A stretch of 64,000 nucleotides of DNA. It comes from Symbiodinium natans (taxonomy: Eukaryota > Sar > Dinophyceae > Suessiales > Symbiodiniaceae). The stretch spans positions 244,001 to 308,000 of the forward strand of contig CAJNDS010002360.1 in NCBI GenBank assembly GCA_905221605.1, given 5' to 3'. Within the stretch, counting starts at the first letter, position 1. Each line of letters opens with the position of its first letter. Of the stretch, positions 11,180 through 22,226 are shown piece after piece. A program made the position numbers and the translations under genes. The notes beneath the pieces were generated by a model. The model had not been told where the DNA came from. It was given only the letters and a program-made list of their open reading frames with translations, and did not search any database.

Positions 11180-11935
11180 CACAAACAACTAGCCCACATT
11201 GGATCGCTACTTTTGTTGGCGCATCGATCCCCCGGTAGCTGTCCTTCATTCTCTTCCAATATTCGTGGTCACTCAAACTCAAGCAGTATGACCTTAAAAT
11301 GATACTTGACCTCCAAGAATTTAATCAATCTACCCGAATAATTTGCATTTGTAACTTGGGGCGGGGGTTCCCAAATCAAATGTTAACAATTTGAGGAACT
11401 CGTGCCTGATTAATGAGCATATGATCCTATAAGGTCTGTTCTATGAGAATCGCTACTGAAAGTGTGAAACTAACCCTACCGTGACTACAAACAAAAAGAA
11501 GCCTCGATTGTAATCGTTACTTTTGTTGGCGCATCGGCTGTCAAGTAGCTGTCCTTCTTCCCTCTTCGAATATTCCCGGCCATTCACGCAGCAGTATGAC
11601 TTTAACCAACCCAATTCAAATGTTTACATTGCTTAGGGGAAATAAGAACTAGTGTCTGTTTGGTAAACCTGGTCTGTTCTACATACGTTTGAGGTTACAA
11701 GCCGCCAAATTACCAATTGCGTGTAAAGAACAATACTTTAAATCACATTCATCCCCCCCCAGGTTAAAGGCAACGTAACCTCACCAATTTCGTTAACATC
11801 AGTGGCAGTCAGCTGTATGCATTATATAAACTACCTCTACGATGAGCCGGCATCAAATACGGAAAATGCAAAGCTCCCCTTTGTTTCTTCCAATGTTCCC
11901 GGCCTTCATGGGGTGTATTCAAGAATGAGAGTTAA
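11180..11935 (+). repeat. Two to three diverged tandem copies, period about 310 bp
   Basis: CTACTTTTGTTGGCGCATCG at 11207 recurs as TTACTTTTGTTGGCGCATCG at 11517, followed in both by GTAGCTGTCCTTC, a TTCCAATATT or TTCGAATATT element and GCAGTATGAC. Later blocks (CAAATGTT…, GGTCTGTTCTA) also align. A third, weaker and truncated copy lies near 11880-11935 (TTCTTCCAATGTTCCCGGCC). No coding frame seen. Confidence 0.65.
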
Positions 11936-12016
11936 CTCCTAAATACAACCGAACGTGGCTTCCAATGCTTTTGGAAGTATACTCCATAATTGCACAGCTG
12001 CAAACTGCTGCACCCT

Positions 12017-12067
12017 GCCCTACGACAGACTCTGGTAGAAAACTGGTTTCGACGTCTGTCGTAGGGC
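12017..12067. other. Perfect 14-bp inverted repeat (hairpin)
   Basis: GCCCTACGACAGAC at 12017-12030 is exactly complementary to GTCTGTCGTAGGGC at 12054-12067, leaving a 23-base loop. It lies about 75 bases beyond the donor of the exon at 12143-12306, that is, in the downstream intron or 3' flank of a minus-strand gene. It could form an RNA stem-loop on either strand; no T-tract follows, so it is not a bacterial-type terminator. Confidence 0.7.
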
Positions 12068-12142
12068 GGGTAGGCGGAGCATATATATGTATGTAGACAC
12101 ATATATGGGGATATCAAATCAGACAACAAGGCGTATACTCAC

Positions 12143-12306
12143 ATCTTGTGTTTCCTTGGTTCTTAGGGCAACCCGGGAAGTAGCGGTCTGCTTTCGGGGC
12201 CCGGCCAGGCGGGCACAGAGGATGTCCGTAGATCCGCGGAAGAGCAGCACCTCCCGTAACCGTTGAATTCTTGTGGGCAAAAGCGGCATGTTCACGGGGC
12301 CGACTT
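12143..12306 (-). CDS. Internal exon, unknown product
   Basis: Bounded by an acceptor (CACAAAGCAG) and a strong donor (GTGAGT). It starts with two bases of a split codon and ends in phase 0: 54 codons, no stop. The protein is basic and leucine/arginine-rich (PTRIQRLREVLLFRGSTDIL, then RKQTATSRVALRTKETQD). An internal ATG six codons in could act as start if this were a first exon. No family recognised. The next minus-strand exon upstream is probably 12690-12748. Confidence 0.5.
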
Positions 12307-12689
12307 CTGCTTTGTGGCAGTGACCCTTTCAAGTCAGGTCACTGGCAACGCCGAAAGTGCGTCCAAACAGGGCCCACTGGCTGTACGGGGTGCTCCACGC
12401 CTTCACTAACAGCTGCGCCAGTGGGAGGCCAAGGCCCACGTTGTCAAAAGCCTGGCTCGGGCGGGACCCAGACAGATTGAGATGGGTTTTCATTGAAGAG
12501 GAAGGCTCACGGTAGTGCTGTTCTTCGAAGGGCTAAGGAGCTCCTCACTGCCCGCATCCACCCTTAAAACTGGAACCGACCTTCGCCTTGGCAATGATCT
12601 TGGAGGACACACTTTCCATGCCTAAGCAGAACTCAGGAGTGGAGAACGCTGAACACCACTTGCCACACTTCCACAACCGGCATCCTCAC

Positions 12690-12748
12690 CTTCAGATGAC
12701 CTGTCGAGGCGAGTGCTGAGAATAGTGCCATACAGTCATATAGTGCCT
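12690..12748 (-). CDS. Short internal exon, unknown product
   Basis: Nineteen full codons between the acceptor TTGGCCTCAG and the donor GTGAGG encode a helical peptide, ALYDCMALFSALASTGHLK. Splice signals on both sides and the clean frame support an exon, but it is short, its phase does not join directly to the exon at 12143-12306, and no function can be given. Confidence 0.4.
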
Positions 12749-13208
12749 CTGAGGCCAAGTCTCAACACGGTCTCGGAGGCCCAGCAGAAGACAGTCATCA
12801 CCTTCGCAGTTCAGCGGTCTCGTGGATTCTCCGCTCGCTGAGATGCCCAAGCAGCTAAGTGCCCGTATGCAAATTGGACAGTTTGGTTGGCCCCTGCATC
12901 CACTTCCAGCATGCTGCCAAATCACGTTCACGAAGAAGAAGAGGACGGCCTCATTGCAGGGAAATTGATTGCATCTGGTCAGAATGCTTCTGCATTCCCG
13001 AGTTCTGCAGTACCGAATGCCCTGAGGGCCCCCGCCAGCAGAACGGAGACCTTCGCAGCACAGACCGTGACCCAGGCAGCACAGTAGCTGGGCTCGTCCT
13101 GAGAGGTCATCATCTTTGGTGACGTGTCACAGCTGGATATGCCCTGCTGTCAAACACTTTCTTCTGCCGCTGTGCACACGTGCACCATGCATGTCTCTTA
13201 TGTTCAAT

Positions 13209-13324
13209 TCAGGGCAATAAGGCTAGCACTGCGGCAGATTCGTGGAATGCGACGACTCCCGGGACCTTGGCGAGAACAATCTCGCGGCAAGAGGCTTGGA
13301 GTGCCACCGCACGAATGTTCAGAT
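13209..13324 (-). CDS. Terminal exon of a probable membrane or helical protein
   Basis: An acceptor (GTGCCAG) is followed by 37 codons and TGA. The peptide is alanine/valine/leucine-rich (CREIVLAKVPGVVAF, then ESAAVLALLP) and could be a membrane or buried helix. It lies just 3' of the hydrophobic exons at 13379-14032 on the same strand, so it may be the end of the same gene, although the 13379-13478 segment also ends in a stop. Function unknown. Confidence 0.4.
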
Positions 13325-13378
13325 CTGGCACTGCATATCGATAACTGTACAGAAGCATGCAAAAAACGTTGTCAGCTG

Positions 13379-13478
13379 CTAAATGCATTCAGCGCTTGCA
13401 TAGACCTTCACATACAAGGTCCTGACAAACATGTACGCAAAGTAGAGGTAAGTGTTGAAGAACGTCGTCAACAGCCAC
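13379..13478 (-). CDS. Hydrophobic exon (membrane segment)
   Basis: After the acceptor TTTGCCCAG the frame reads 32 codons to TAG. The first 22 residues (WLLTTFFNTYLYFAYMFVR) form a convincing transmembrane helix with aromatic residues. With the exons at 13574-13684 and 13954-14032 it suggests a protein with several membrane spans. If the stop is real this would be the end of the gene; alternatively the donor lies before it. Family not recognised. Confidence 0.4.
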
Positions 13479-13573
13479 CTGGGCAAAGGACTTGCTGGCA
13501 GTGCACGACAGTCTACAGCATGGAGAGACTCGTTTTGAGTCAGGATCTCATCGATTTCTGCACCAGGTGGTCA

Positions 13574-13684
13574 GGTAGCTTGTTCTTCTCCACGTAAGCA
13601 TGTCGATGCCGTGTGGAAGAAAGAGGAGATTGCGAGAACAGCCCCGCCAAACGCGAGAAACGTCGCCAGCGAGAGGCAGATCAT
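13574..13684 (-). CDS. Hydrophobic exon (membrane segment)
   Basis: A 37-codon frame carries a 22-residue hydrophobic helix (ICLSLATFLAFGGAVLAISS) followed by polar residues (CLRGEEQAT). An in-frame TGA follows at 13571-13573. A competing frame overlaps its 3' part and reads AYVEKNKLPDHLVQKSMRS, which resembles the linker after the last helix of voltage-gated cation channels; that resemblance is weak and I would not name the gene from it. Exon limits are uncertain. Confidence 0.3.
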
Positions 13685-13953
13685 ACTAAGGGCATGATTC
13701 TAGAAGGAAAGTGCAGAGAATACTAAGAAGTCATTTGTGACATCTTGTGATCGTTCTTGCCGATGATGCAGGTAACTTGATACAGAGACACATAAGTTAA
13801 CTAAAGCTCTGTAGACTCCGACGGCATCTTGCAGGAAATGGCACAGCTGTACTACAGCATGCTGTCCCCCTGCGAAGCATGCTGGAGCGTCAGGAGCCGC
13901 AGCATTGGCTCGGCAACATGCAAGACAGATGCTGCAGCTAGCCTTCCATTCAC

Positions 13954-14032
13954 GCTGTTGCCAGCGACCGTCTGGGCTCCCAGCAGAAGGGTGCCGAAGC
14001 CCACAATGTGCGAGAAGAAGCCCACACGTGTA
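13954..14032 (-). CDS. Exon encoding a membrane-like segment
   Basis: Between the acceptor ACCTTTGCAG and a GTGAAT donor lie one base and 26 codons. The peptide (VGFFSHIVGFGTLLLGAQTV) is glycine-rich and hydrophobic, as in a membrane span. It is upstream of the other hydrophobic minus-strand exons at 13.2-13.7 kb and is probably part of the same gene. Confidence 0.45.
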
Positions 14033-15052
14033 CTGCAAAGGTCAAGGCAAGGAAGATAGATTCCCGGAGAAGTTGCGTGTCTTTGCAAGAAAACTGGTGT
14101 AAACTCGTAGTGAGTGCTGACTCACCACCCGTCTGAACGAAACCGTTTCACCATGCTTTCCTGCGGGGGTCGACGGCTGAAAAAATCGGAATGCGGGAAG
14201 ATGTGTAGGAGGTCGCGACGCTCCTAGAGTCCAAACCCTCGAGGCCCTCAGGTAAAGTAACTACAGTGATCCATGATAGGCAGGTCAGTAGCGCCTATGC
14301 ACATCTAAGGCTCTACATCGACATCCGGGAGCGCGGCTTGCCCTCGCAGACCACGGCATGTTGCAGTGTAGTGGCGTAGACTCAGCAGGCAGGATCTCGG
14401 AAACACATTCAGACCCCACATCTTATCCGGAAGAACTCGATGCGCACATCTCTGCAACTGTTGGGGTTGGCACAACTAGTGTTAGTGGAAGCAAGCAAAA
14501 AACTCTCTCGGAGCTCGACAAAGGAAGAGCTGCTTCAGCTCTTCGATCCTGGGGCTCACGATTGAGGGATCTCGAAGTCTAAGTCTCTAAGCCTACCCTG
14601 TCCGACATGATCAAGGGTCAGTCAGAAATATTCACGGATCAAACTTGCCGTCACACTGGCTTGCACATTGCTTGCTGCTGCGCACATTGCTTGCCCACGT
14701 GAAAACTGGCATCCCCAACACAGCTCTACCTGACTCCTTCGCGCCCGAGGCACCCTGTGGAGCTGCCACTTCCCGTGGCCTCTGACAGCTTCGGCTTAGT
14801 TAACATCCGACGAATGAGGTGCGGAGGTCTTCTCATGGAAGCATGTAATTATTGTAGATATTGCACTTGTGTCTCCAGGTTCGACAGGCATTTGTAAGCC
14901 GTTCTTAATCTCAAAAGCGCTGTCCGATCCACATGTCTTCCACTGCTCCTCTCAGTTTTTTAGGCATCTCTCACTCGCCAACAATGCGCTTTGAGAGTCT
15001 TCGATGGTCTTTTTCGGGCGCAAGCCTTACTAATCCATGAACCGCAGCTCAC

Positions 15053-15147
15053 CACCGGACATATCCCTCCAGATGATCGTACTGCATCGTTCCGCGAGCC
15101 TTTGCGAGCTGCTCCTTCATCTCCTCGTTCTTGCGGCGAATGGCGGA
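15053..15147 (-). CDS. Exon encoding a charged coiled-coil-like helix
   Basis: An acceptor (CTTTGTCAG) and a donor (GTGAGC) bound 31 codons plus two bases. The peptide is a highly charged helix (IRRKNEEMKEQLAKARGTM) ending YDHLEGYVR. The same DNA lies inside the longest plus-strand open frame of the window (about 14991-15854), but the helix composition plus both splice signals make the minus strand the likelier coding strand. No family assigned. Confidence 0.5.
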
Positions 15148-15449
15148 CTGACAAAGCGAAGGCACCGCTGATTCTTCAACATAATCAAAATCCACTACAC
15201 AAAGGCTCGGTTGAACAGCGGCAAGCAGCCTGCCATTCTACGAGCATGGGTGGGGCATTGACCAGACTATACCAGACTCAATGTGCTCCCACCTTCGCCA
15301 TCAAGCACTTGATGGCCTACAAAGCCAATTGTACAGACGGTGGCACGCTGTCCATTTGCGAGATTAAAGTGCGCGTGGTTTGCGCCATTATGCCTTCCAC
15401 AGCCTACTCACTCTTCAAACATGCAGAGATCACGCACGTCATGTCGGAA

Positions 15450-15464
15450 CCCCCCCCCCCCCCC
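15450..15464 (+). repeat. C homopolymer (15 bases)
   Basis: An uninterrupted C run, G on the minus strand. It lies in what is probably an intron or spacer of the minus-strand genes and creates proline or glycine runs in shadow frames. Homopolymers of this length are prone to assembly error. Confidence 0.85.
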
Positions 15465-17534
15465 ACGGCCCCGCCAGCACGAGACGAGCGATGGTCACCA
15501 GAGCAGCAATCACCAAGACAGTCCTGGCCCAGAGCCTTCCAGAGTATCATGTCCCATGTTGAAGCACCGTTGTGGCAACACATTGCTGGCAACTCTAGGA
15601 AAGTCCCCTACAGACTGCGACTGCACCTGAGCCCAGGAATGGACTTGCAGGGGTGGGCCGCGTCAGCATACCTGGCTTCTCGGCTGCCCTCTACACTAGC
15701 AGAGACACGCCTATCAATGTGTGACATGTTTTTGGCTTCGGAATGTTTTGGGCTTCGGGCCTACACCATCCTCAAGTCCCAAGCACCACACCCCAGTGAA
15801 GGCCCTAAGCGCTGCATGCAACCCTCAAAGCCCTCAGGGCCCTCAAAGCCATGAGGCAAGGCCCTAAGGCCCTTGTCCCATCGCGATGCTATGCTGCTGC
15901 ACTCATCAGAACTCAAAGATTCAAAGCCCAGTCAGACAGTGGCACACAGGACCCCCTGGCCAAACACGTTTCACCGTGACACAACATGCGGGCCGCAAAG
16001 GTTTGAAAGGGGAGTTGCTACGACCCATCAAGCCGGCAAGAATTGGACTCCAGAACCTTTCAGGATCTATCGCATCATACCGCAAGCACAACATACAGCA
16101 GATCCTTGATAGGTCGTTGAGGGACATTGAGGGCCAGTAGTCTTCGCTGGGTCACATGAACACCTGCGCTGCAAGGCATTCAGCGGCTACGACTCGCATC
16201 ACATCAGTTTCGCATGTCTTGCATGGAAGGCTAGGAGTGGAAACCTGGCCGGCTCGACTCAGAGTAGCCCACCACACACAGAACTGGGAGGAGGACGATG
16301 AAGATCTGCAGCAAGTGGCCTCACATGCCAAAGGCACCGGCAGTGCTTCTGCTGAATGAGCTTCCAGCGCTTGGTCCTAGGACAGTCCTGTCATGAAGTT
16401 GATGTGCTGAACAAGTGACGAGAGACTGGCTTGTGGACTGTACTTCAATTTGCTGACAACTCAATGTGAGCTCGCAGCAGGTAATGTTCAAGCTCAGATT
16501 GGCCTTGCAGCGAGCGTGAGACCGGCGTGCCGCATTGACAGTGCCCCAACTCACACCCAAGGTTGCAGGAGGCGGCAACATCGTGCAGACGAGCCGCAGG
16601 CACCAGCAGGCCAGCCAAGAGCACTGAGAGGGGCGGGAAGCTGGCCGCAACCGCTGCATCCTGAGCGATATGAGTTTGGCCAGCCAAATAGGTGTGATAA
16701 CTCATTTGTGGTGTTGCTTAGGCTATCCTTTAGTGGTTCACTTCCACAATCTGGGCAGCAGGCATCATCCGCAAGCACCATGAACTCCTGCAACGGTTCG
16801 GACAACTGAATCATATCGAATCATATCGAACCTCCACTACACTACTGTGACACGCTGTTTAAGAATCATTGGACTAAGAAACGAGCAGCCTCAGCCGGCA
16901 GGCTATGCATTAAGCGAGAGCAACGATGACTCTGAAAATCGAGGCTCTCTTCAGCCTGGGGACCGAAGTTCCTGAATGTTTGTGCCGTAGGCTGTAGCAA
17001 CAATCAACTCAGGGGCTGCAACCCTGAAACAAGGACTCGTGCTCCTCAGTTTCTTGAATTGAACCACCACCCTCAAATAAGAAATCCAGCCCGCAACTTC
17101 ATGACTTGGGGGAAACCCCAAGGGCGGAATTGAGGAGCTGGATTTCATATATGAGAGGGGGGAAACCGGAGATACCGGCACCATGAGACTTACACCCAGA
17201 GACACCGAGATGCAGGCGCAGATTTCAAAACGCGGAGGTGCTTCTTTCGAACAAGAAATGGGCTTCGCGGTGAAGAAACCGACGGCCATCGAAAGTTGGA
17301 CGTTTCGTATCCAGCGCTACCTCTCTTCTCCTACTCTCTACCACATTATGATGCTGTGCCGACGCATCTACCCGGTCGATCCCGGTCGCCTCCATCTGCA
17401 ATGCAGTTGCCACTGAGCCGACCGTGTCGGTAAGCTCCGTCATCACGAAGGCCTGGAAAAGGGCGAGAGCCGCACCACCGCGTGTGACACCAAGACAAGG
17501 CGGCTGTGGCGGCTGCAAGCAATGCCGACCTCAC

Positions 17535-18339
17535 CTTGGCCTTGTCGGCAAGCGAGCCAACCTTGTCGTTAACAATGTTCTGCACCTTCACCGGCGGATG
17601 GAACCATAAAGGAACTGACGTCCGGCAATGTCTCCCATTTAAGCTGGCGTGCTAGGCAGGTTCAGAGTGCTCTCGCAAGTAGCACAAGACGTCTAGAAGA
17701 CATCTAGAGACTTCTCATGTGGTCACCTCAGTCGGCCTGCGCGCCCTTGGCCACCTTTGGTCCGAGGTGATCGGCCGTGCGCTGCAGCACTGATTTCACG
17801 AGGTCCTCACTGCATGGCGGCTCTGCTAATCCACACTGAAGATGCCTCTAAACGCCTTTCAACAACAACACTGTCCCTGCACTCGCAGTCCTCATAGTCT
17901 GCCAATGAAGGACCAGCGTCCTGCTCAAAGCACTTACCAGACTGAAGGAGACCGCCTGCTTGAGTTCACTCAAAAGACCTCAAAAGAACTCGTGTCAGAA
18001 CCTCGACCCTATGCCCAAAGCAGCCTCTTCGATCTTGGCTGGGACGGCCTTGGCCGACCGCACGCGGGCACTATCGAAAACCGTACACATCTCACCACCC
18101 TGACCACCCTGTGATGGACAGCTTTGAAACACCTAAATAGGCTGAACGAGAGTCACCCCAAGGAGCCCTACTCATGAGCGGGAACTTCAAGCTGAGCGCC
18201 TTCGAGTGCCAAGTTCAGCGTTTGACAGGCCAAGCGAAACCCTTGCACCCCAGTGGTGACTTTAAGGGCACACGTGCGTTTTCTCAAAGCCCTGTCCAAC
18301 ATGTCTGCGGCTGTCACGAACATCCTGACCACATCTGAT
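17535..18339 (-). CDS. Series of exons each encoding one amphipathic helix
   Basis: Four minus-strand segments share a style. 18274-18339 (acceptor CATCAGCAG, donor GTGTGC) reads SDVVRMFVTAADMLDRALRKR. About 18003-18077 reads ARVRSAKAVPAKIEEAALG. 17728-17809 (acceptor CCATGCAG) reads DLVKSVLQRTADHLGPKVAK and could end in TGA. 17535-17614 (acceptor GACGTCAG, donor GTGAGG) reads KVQNIVNDKVGSLADKAK. Each is an amphipathic alanine/lysine/valine-rich helix of about 20-25 residues, as in lipid-surface or late-embryogenesis-type proteins. A further candidate lies at about 17360-17470 (MTELTDTVGSVATALQMEA). Exon joins are not proven and no family is assigned; one gene built by exon repetition is an inference. 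Confidence 0.4.
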
Positions 18340-20500
18340 CTGCTGATGTTGTAGATGGAGCCATGTTGTCCAAGCATAGTGGATGGTTACCGAATCATGG
18401 CTCTTGACTTTCCTTCATGGCTTCTGACTTGGGCAGCATCTTGATTAGTTGTTAGGGTGTAGGCCAGGGTGCAGGGCTCCTGACACGGCGAGAGCATTTC
18501 ATTGCCATGCGTCTGTTTTCACAAATGCTGAGTGCGCAGACAGCTTCGACGGCTTCTGGTTCGTCCACCTCCTTCCTGTGGAAGTGGAAAGGGTTCAGGG
18601 CTTAGGAACGGAGAGCAACAGGAAGCTGAGATGCTTGGATTACTCGCTACTGTAAAAATTCGAAAATTTTATGGGAGGACACCGCACTGGAAACAGCCGC
18701 ACTGCAGCAAACGTTGACCAGGGCAGAAGAGCTGCATGTTTAGGATCTTCCAGCCGAGGGAGCGTACCAAAGGTTCATGAGACTGAACGAAAAGGCGACT
18801 ACCACCCATACTGGCATTAGCTACGCTGGCTTTCGCGGCATCTGGCCAAGTCCTGTCTGAGCCCGGCGTCGAGGTCCAGAAGAAGACCAGAGATCCCGCC
18901 AAAGCAAAGCAGCCTTGTGCCCAGCCACTGCAACAGACTTCTGCGTCCGACCCGATTCCCTTGGCTTCGGCCTCGTGAACTCGCGCCATGTTCTGATGTT
19001 GCTTAGGCAAGCGCAAACCCCCGCCAGGACGTAGAGCTGGTTGCGCAGGCTTGAGGAAGCCTCATGCAGATTGTCAACAACAGCTATTACACAGCGTACA
19101 TATAGACATACGTTGAGCATATTGCCAAGAAACATACAAATCACAAGCATGTGGAATGGGCTGCCATGACTGCCGAAGGTGTCTACCCGAGTCTGCCCAC
19201 GGCTGCAACATGCTGTAGCCCTCCAAGCTGCGGGCCTCCCAGCTCAGAAAGCTGGTGTCCTTTCAGCTTAGATGACTGTAGCTTGGAGTTGCTTGCCGGA
19301 AGAAAGCGATACTTAGAAAAGTCTGCGCAGGTGAAGCAAGCAGCCTGGGGGCCATCCTTTCGCAGTTGCTCATGTCCAACATTGAGGGCAGCCTGCAATT
19401 CTCTCCGCATCACTCTGAATTAAAGTTAGGGCCATCTCTCATGCTGTCTCGGCTGCGTGCAGCGGCAGTGAAGAGGCAGAGCAAGACGTTCCAACGAGCC
19501 ATGGGGGCCTTGGCACAACATCATATGCGAATCAGCACTTACCAGCTGAGTCACTTTGCATCTTCGCGGGCTGTAGCGTTGCCTCTTTTTGTGGACTCGC
19601 TCGACATCGGCTGCTGTATGCCACGTGCATCCCCTGGTAGAAGGTAGAACGCTGGACAAAGGTCCCTGCACACGCTTCTGGGGCCAGGGGTCGGTCACAC
19701 CAGGAGCGAACTTCAATTGAGGCTGAGATAGGCTGAATTTGAAGCGCCAAGTGTCAGTCAGACTCCGTGGATGGATAGAACAATGTGCAACTGAGGCACA
19801 ACACATATATTTCATGCCTTCCATGCCTTTCAAGACAAACACGCAAAGAGTCACCGTCTTTTGCCGCGCGTCTTCATCTCACTGGACTCCGGGATCTCAC
19901 TTCGTTCAGCTCGTTCGAGTCCATATCCTCCACAGGTTAGCACAGGTTAGGCACAGACCGCCAGGCTGAAGGAGGCAGTACTAGCGCAAAAGGGATGTGG
20001 TTCCATGGTTCGAGGCTTAGGGGTTTAGGGCGATTTGATGACCAACCTATGCTACCATAAGCTGCCCTCCTGCTCCGGCAAACTGATGAAATTTCCGCTC
20101 CGGGCAGTGTTGCTATGGAAGCTGTTGATGGCAGCGGGGGTTGGAGCATCATGCCTGTGCTCAAGGCTCATGTCCTGGTTCAAGCAATTTCGGGAGGCGT
20201 TTAGCAGTTGGACCTCTCTGAATCTCCACCTTCTTCCATGATCTTCCCTGCTTGCCTCAGCCTGCACACGCCTGTACCTCGACACCTCTCCTGCAACGTG
20301 CCACGAGCTCTCAGCAAGTATTTCCCCTCTGCAGATCTGCAGTGGTCTAGTATGATCTAGTCAACTGCCCGCTGCATCCGCTGCCACCACTTCAAGGGAA
20401 ACCTCTTTACTAAGGGACTTGATCAGGAAGCCAGAGGCTCCTTTGCAACAATCAGCTTCTCATTAGCAAATCCAGGGTGCGCAGGTGGTGGCAGACCTAC

Positions 20501-20628
20501 CGAAACCTTAGATTTTCTCTTCGAGTCAGGCCAGGGCAAGACAAAGTAGAAAGGCTCCACTGCGTAGGTGTTGCCACAGATGTAGCCGGTATCAAGGGAC
20601 ACGCGCAGGCCTTTCACCCTTTCTTGCC
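20501..20628 (-). CDS. Internal exon, unknown product
   Basis: Acceptor GATTGTCAG and donor GTAGGT enclose two bases and 42 codons. The peptide looks like a folded, beta-rich domain (LRVSLDTGYICGNTYAVEPF, then YFVLPWPDSKRKSK). Both splice signals fit and the frame has no stop. I do not recognise the family. No partner exon was joined with certainty. Confidence 0.5.
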
Positions 20629-21758
20629 CTGACAATCCTCGACCGACGGAAAATCTAGGCCGGACATCTTCTTTTCATGTCAACATGCATGCTGCATACC
20701 TTGATGGTCTAGCTGCTTCGCTCCGCATTGCATGGCGAATAGGTTAAGGCAGCTCCTGGACAACACTGTACAAAGAGCCCGACCCTTTTCGTGCCTGCCC
20801 GCTTGGCGGAATGAGTGAGGCACTATTTCGGAAGCTCTAGCTTGCCCCGCAGCTGCTGTTCCCGATGCCGGAAAAAGTAGCTGGCTGGCAGGCCAAGACG
20901 CACTAACACCCAGTGGTACGACAAGGTTAGTTAGGAACGAGTCATTTCATGAATCCTTCAAACCACCAGGAGTCCAAGCAACGGTGCAGCCCGTGCTTAG
21001 TTCTTTGTGGCTCTTCGTGAGCCTTCTGCTGACTCCATCTTTGGGCAGGACGCCCTGGGGTCCAATGTTAATGCCTCGAGAGTGTCAAACTAGCAATTCT
21101 CATCTACAAGAAAGTGCTGTGTGTGCTTCTTGACTGCCTCATGCAGCCTCAACATGTTTATGGGCTTCCTACAGACCCGTAGTGGCACTATTCTTGCATT
21201 ACCCCACGGCGCGCTGCCGGCCAGCAGGTTCTACAAGCGCCAGTCAGCAGACAGCCTGCAAGGTCTTCTGAGTTTGGAGGTGGATGGAAAAGTGTGGGAG
21301 AATCAAGTAGCACAAAGTTCAATCGAACATCGGCTGATGCAGTTCAACAAGGGCCTGCAAATGCAGACGTATCAAACGGCAGAAGTCGCTCGAAGCAGAC
21401 TGGGCGGCAAACTTTCAGGCACTCACCGCTCGTCGCTCTCCCCACAACCGCCCTGTCTCTGAGATTGCCCGCAAGCCCGCTTTTGTCGGAAAGGCGAGGC
21501 CCGACCATCACGCCACTCCAAAGATGCACTTGCCAACACTAAGACAGGTGACACAACAAAAGCCGATGTCGGCTGAAGGTATTCCAGCTTTGGGCTTGCT
21601 AAACGCTGAGGGCAGAACGAAGAAGAGTGGCCAAAGCCTGTCTCCTGACACATTCTTGGCAACTTGCTTTTCGTTAAAGACATGGCAATGCCGTATGGCT
21701 ATACCTTGTGGTCACATGCAATAACGGTGTTGGGCCCTTTCAAGGGCATTTAATTACC

Positions 21759-22226
21759 TCAATTCAGCCAAGTGTCATAGAATGCCAGGCCATGCTTGTC
21801 TGGAGCCGAGTGGGAGGTGCGAAGATCTGAATGCATGGCATGTTCCCAACGAAAGGCGGGCTCCGTGCCTGCCAAAATGTTCGATCGAGCAGGGCGCGTT
21901 GCATCCACAATTGCTGGTGACAAAACTGAAGCGCCTTGCAACCTGTGACTCGATCCAACTCCAACTTGAGTGTGTCCCAGGCCCCAACGCCAGCCTGATC
22001 GCTTCAAGGCCCGATTAGCCTCGACAAAAACGAAAACTTCTGGCAAGGGACAGAATGGGCCACAATATGACAGCAGCTAGATCCTGCATGTGCAACGCAG
22101 GTCCTTGGAAAGCGGTGAGCGTGGAGCCATGGACTCTGCTAGGGCCTCTGTCACACAGACAATCACAAAGATCTGCCAAGCGCGGCAACAACTTTATGGC
22201 ATCCCAAAAGTGGGGATGCTTCAGCA
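21759..22226 (-). CDS. Last two exons of an unknown gene, joined by a GC-AG intron
   Basis: Exon 22146-22226 (acceptor TTGCACTCAG) reads LKHPHFWDAIKLLPRLADLC and ends in phase 1 before GCCCTA. Exon 21759-22039 (acceptor TGTCCCTTGCCAG) then supplies two bases and 92 codons to TGA, starting VFVFVEANRALKRSGWRWGL and ending LAFYDTWLN. The 106-base intron would be GC-AG, which dinoflagellates use. The frame upstream also stays open to about 22257, so the first exon may be longer. Composition is clearly protein-like over 118 residues, yet no known domain was recognised. Confidence 0.5.

Noticed and set aside
14620-14720. Plus-strand frame resembling a channel S5 helix (LAVTLACTLLAAAHIAC)
   Set aside because: The opposite strand is equally open with plausible splice sites, and neighbouring exons are minus. 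The resemblance is too short to trust.
14991-15854. Longest ATG-free plus-strand frame in the gene block (287 codons)
   Set aside because: A splice-bounded, charged helix exon lies on the minus strand inside it (15053-15147). The plus frame has proline runs from a C homopolymer and no domain.
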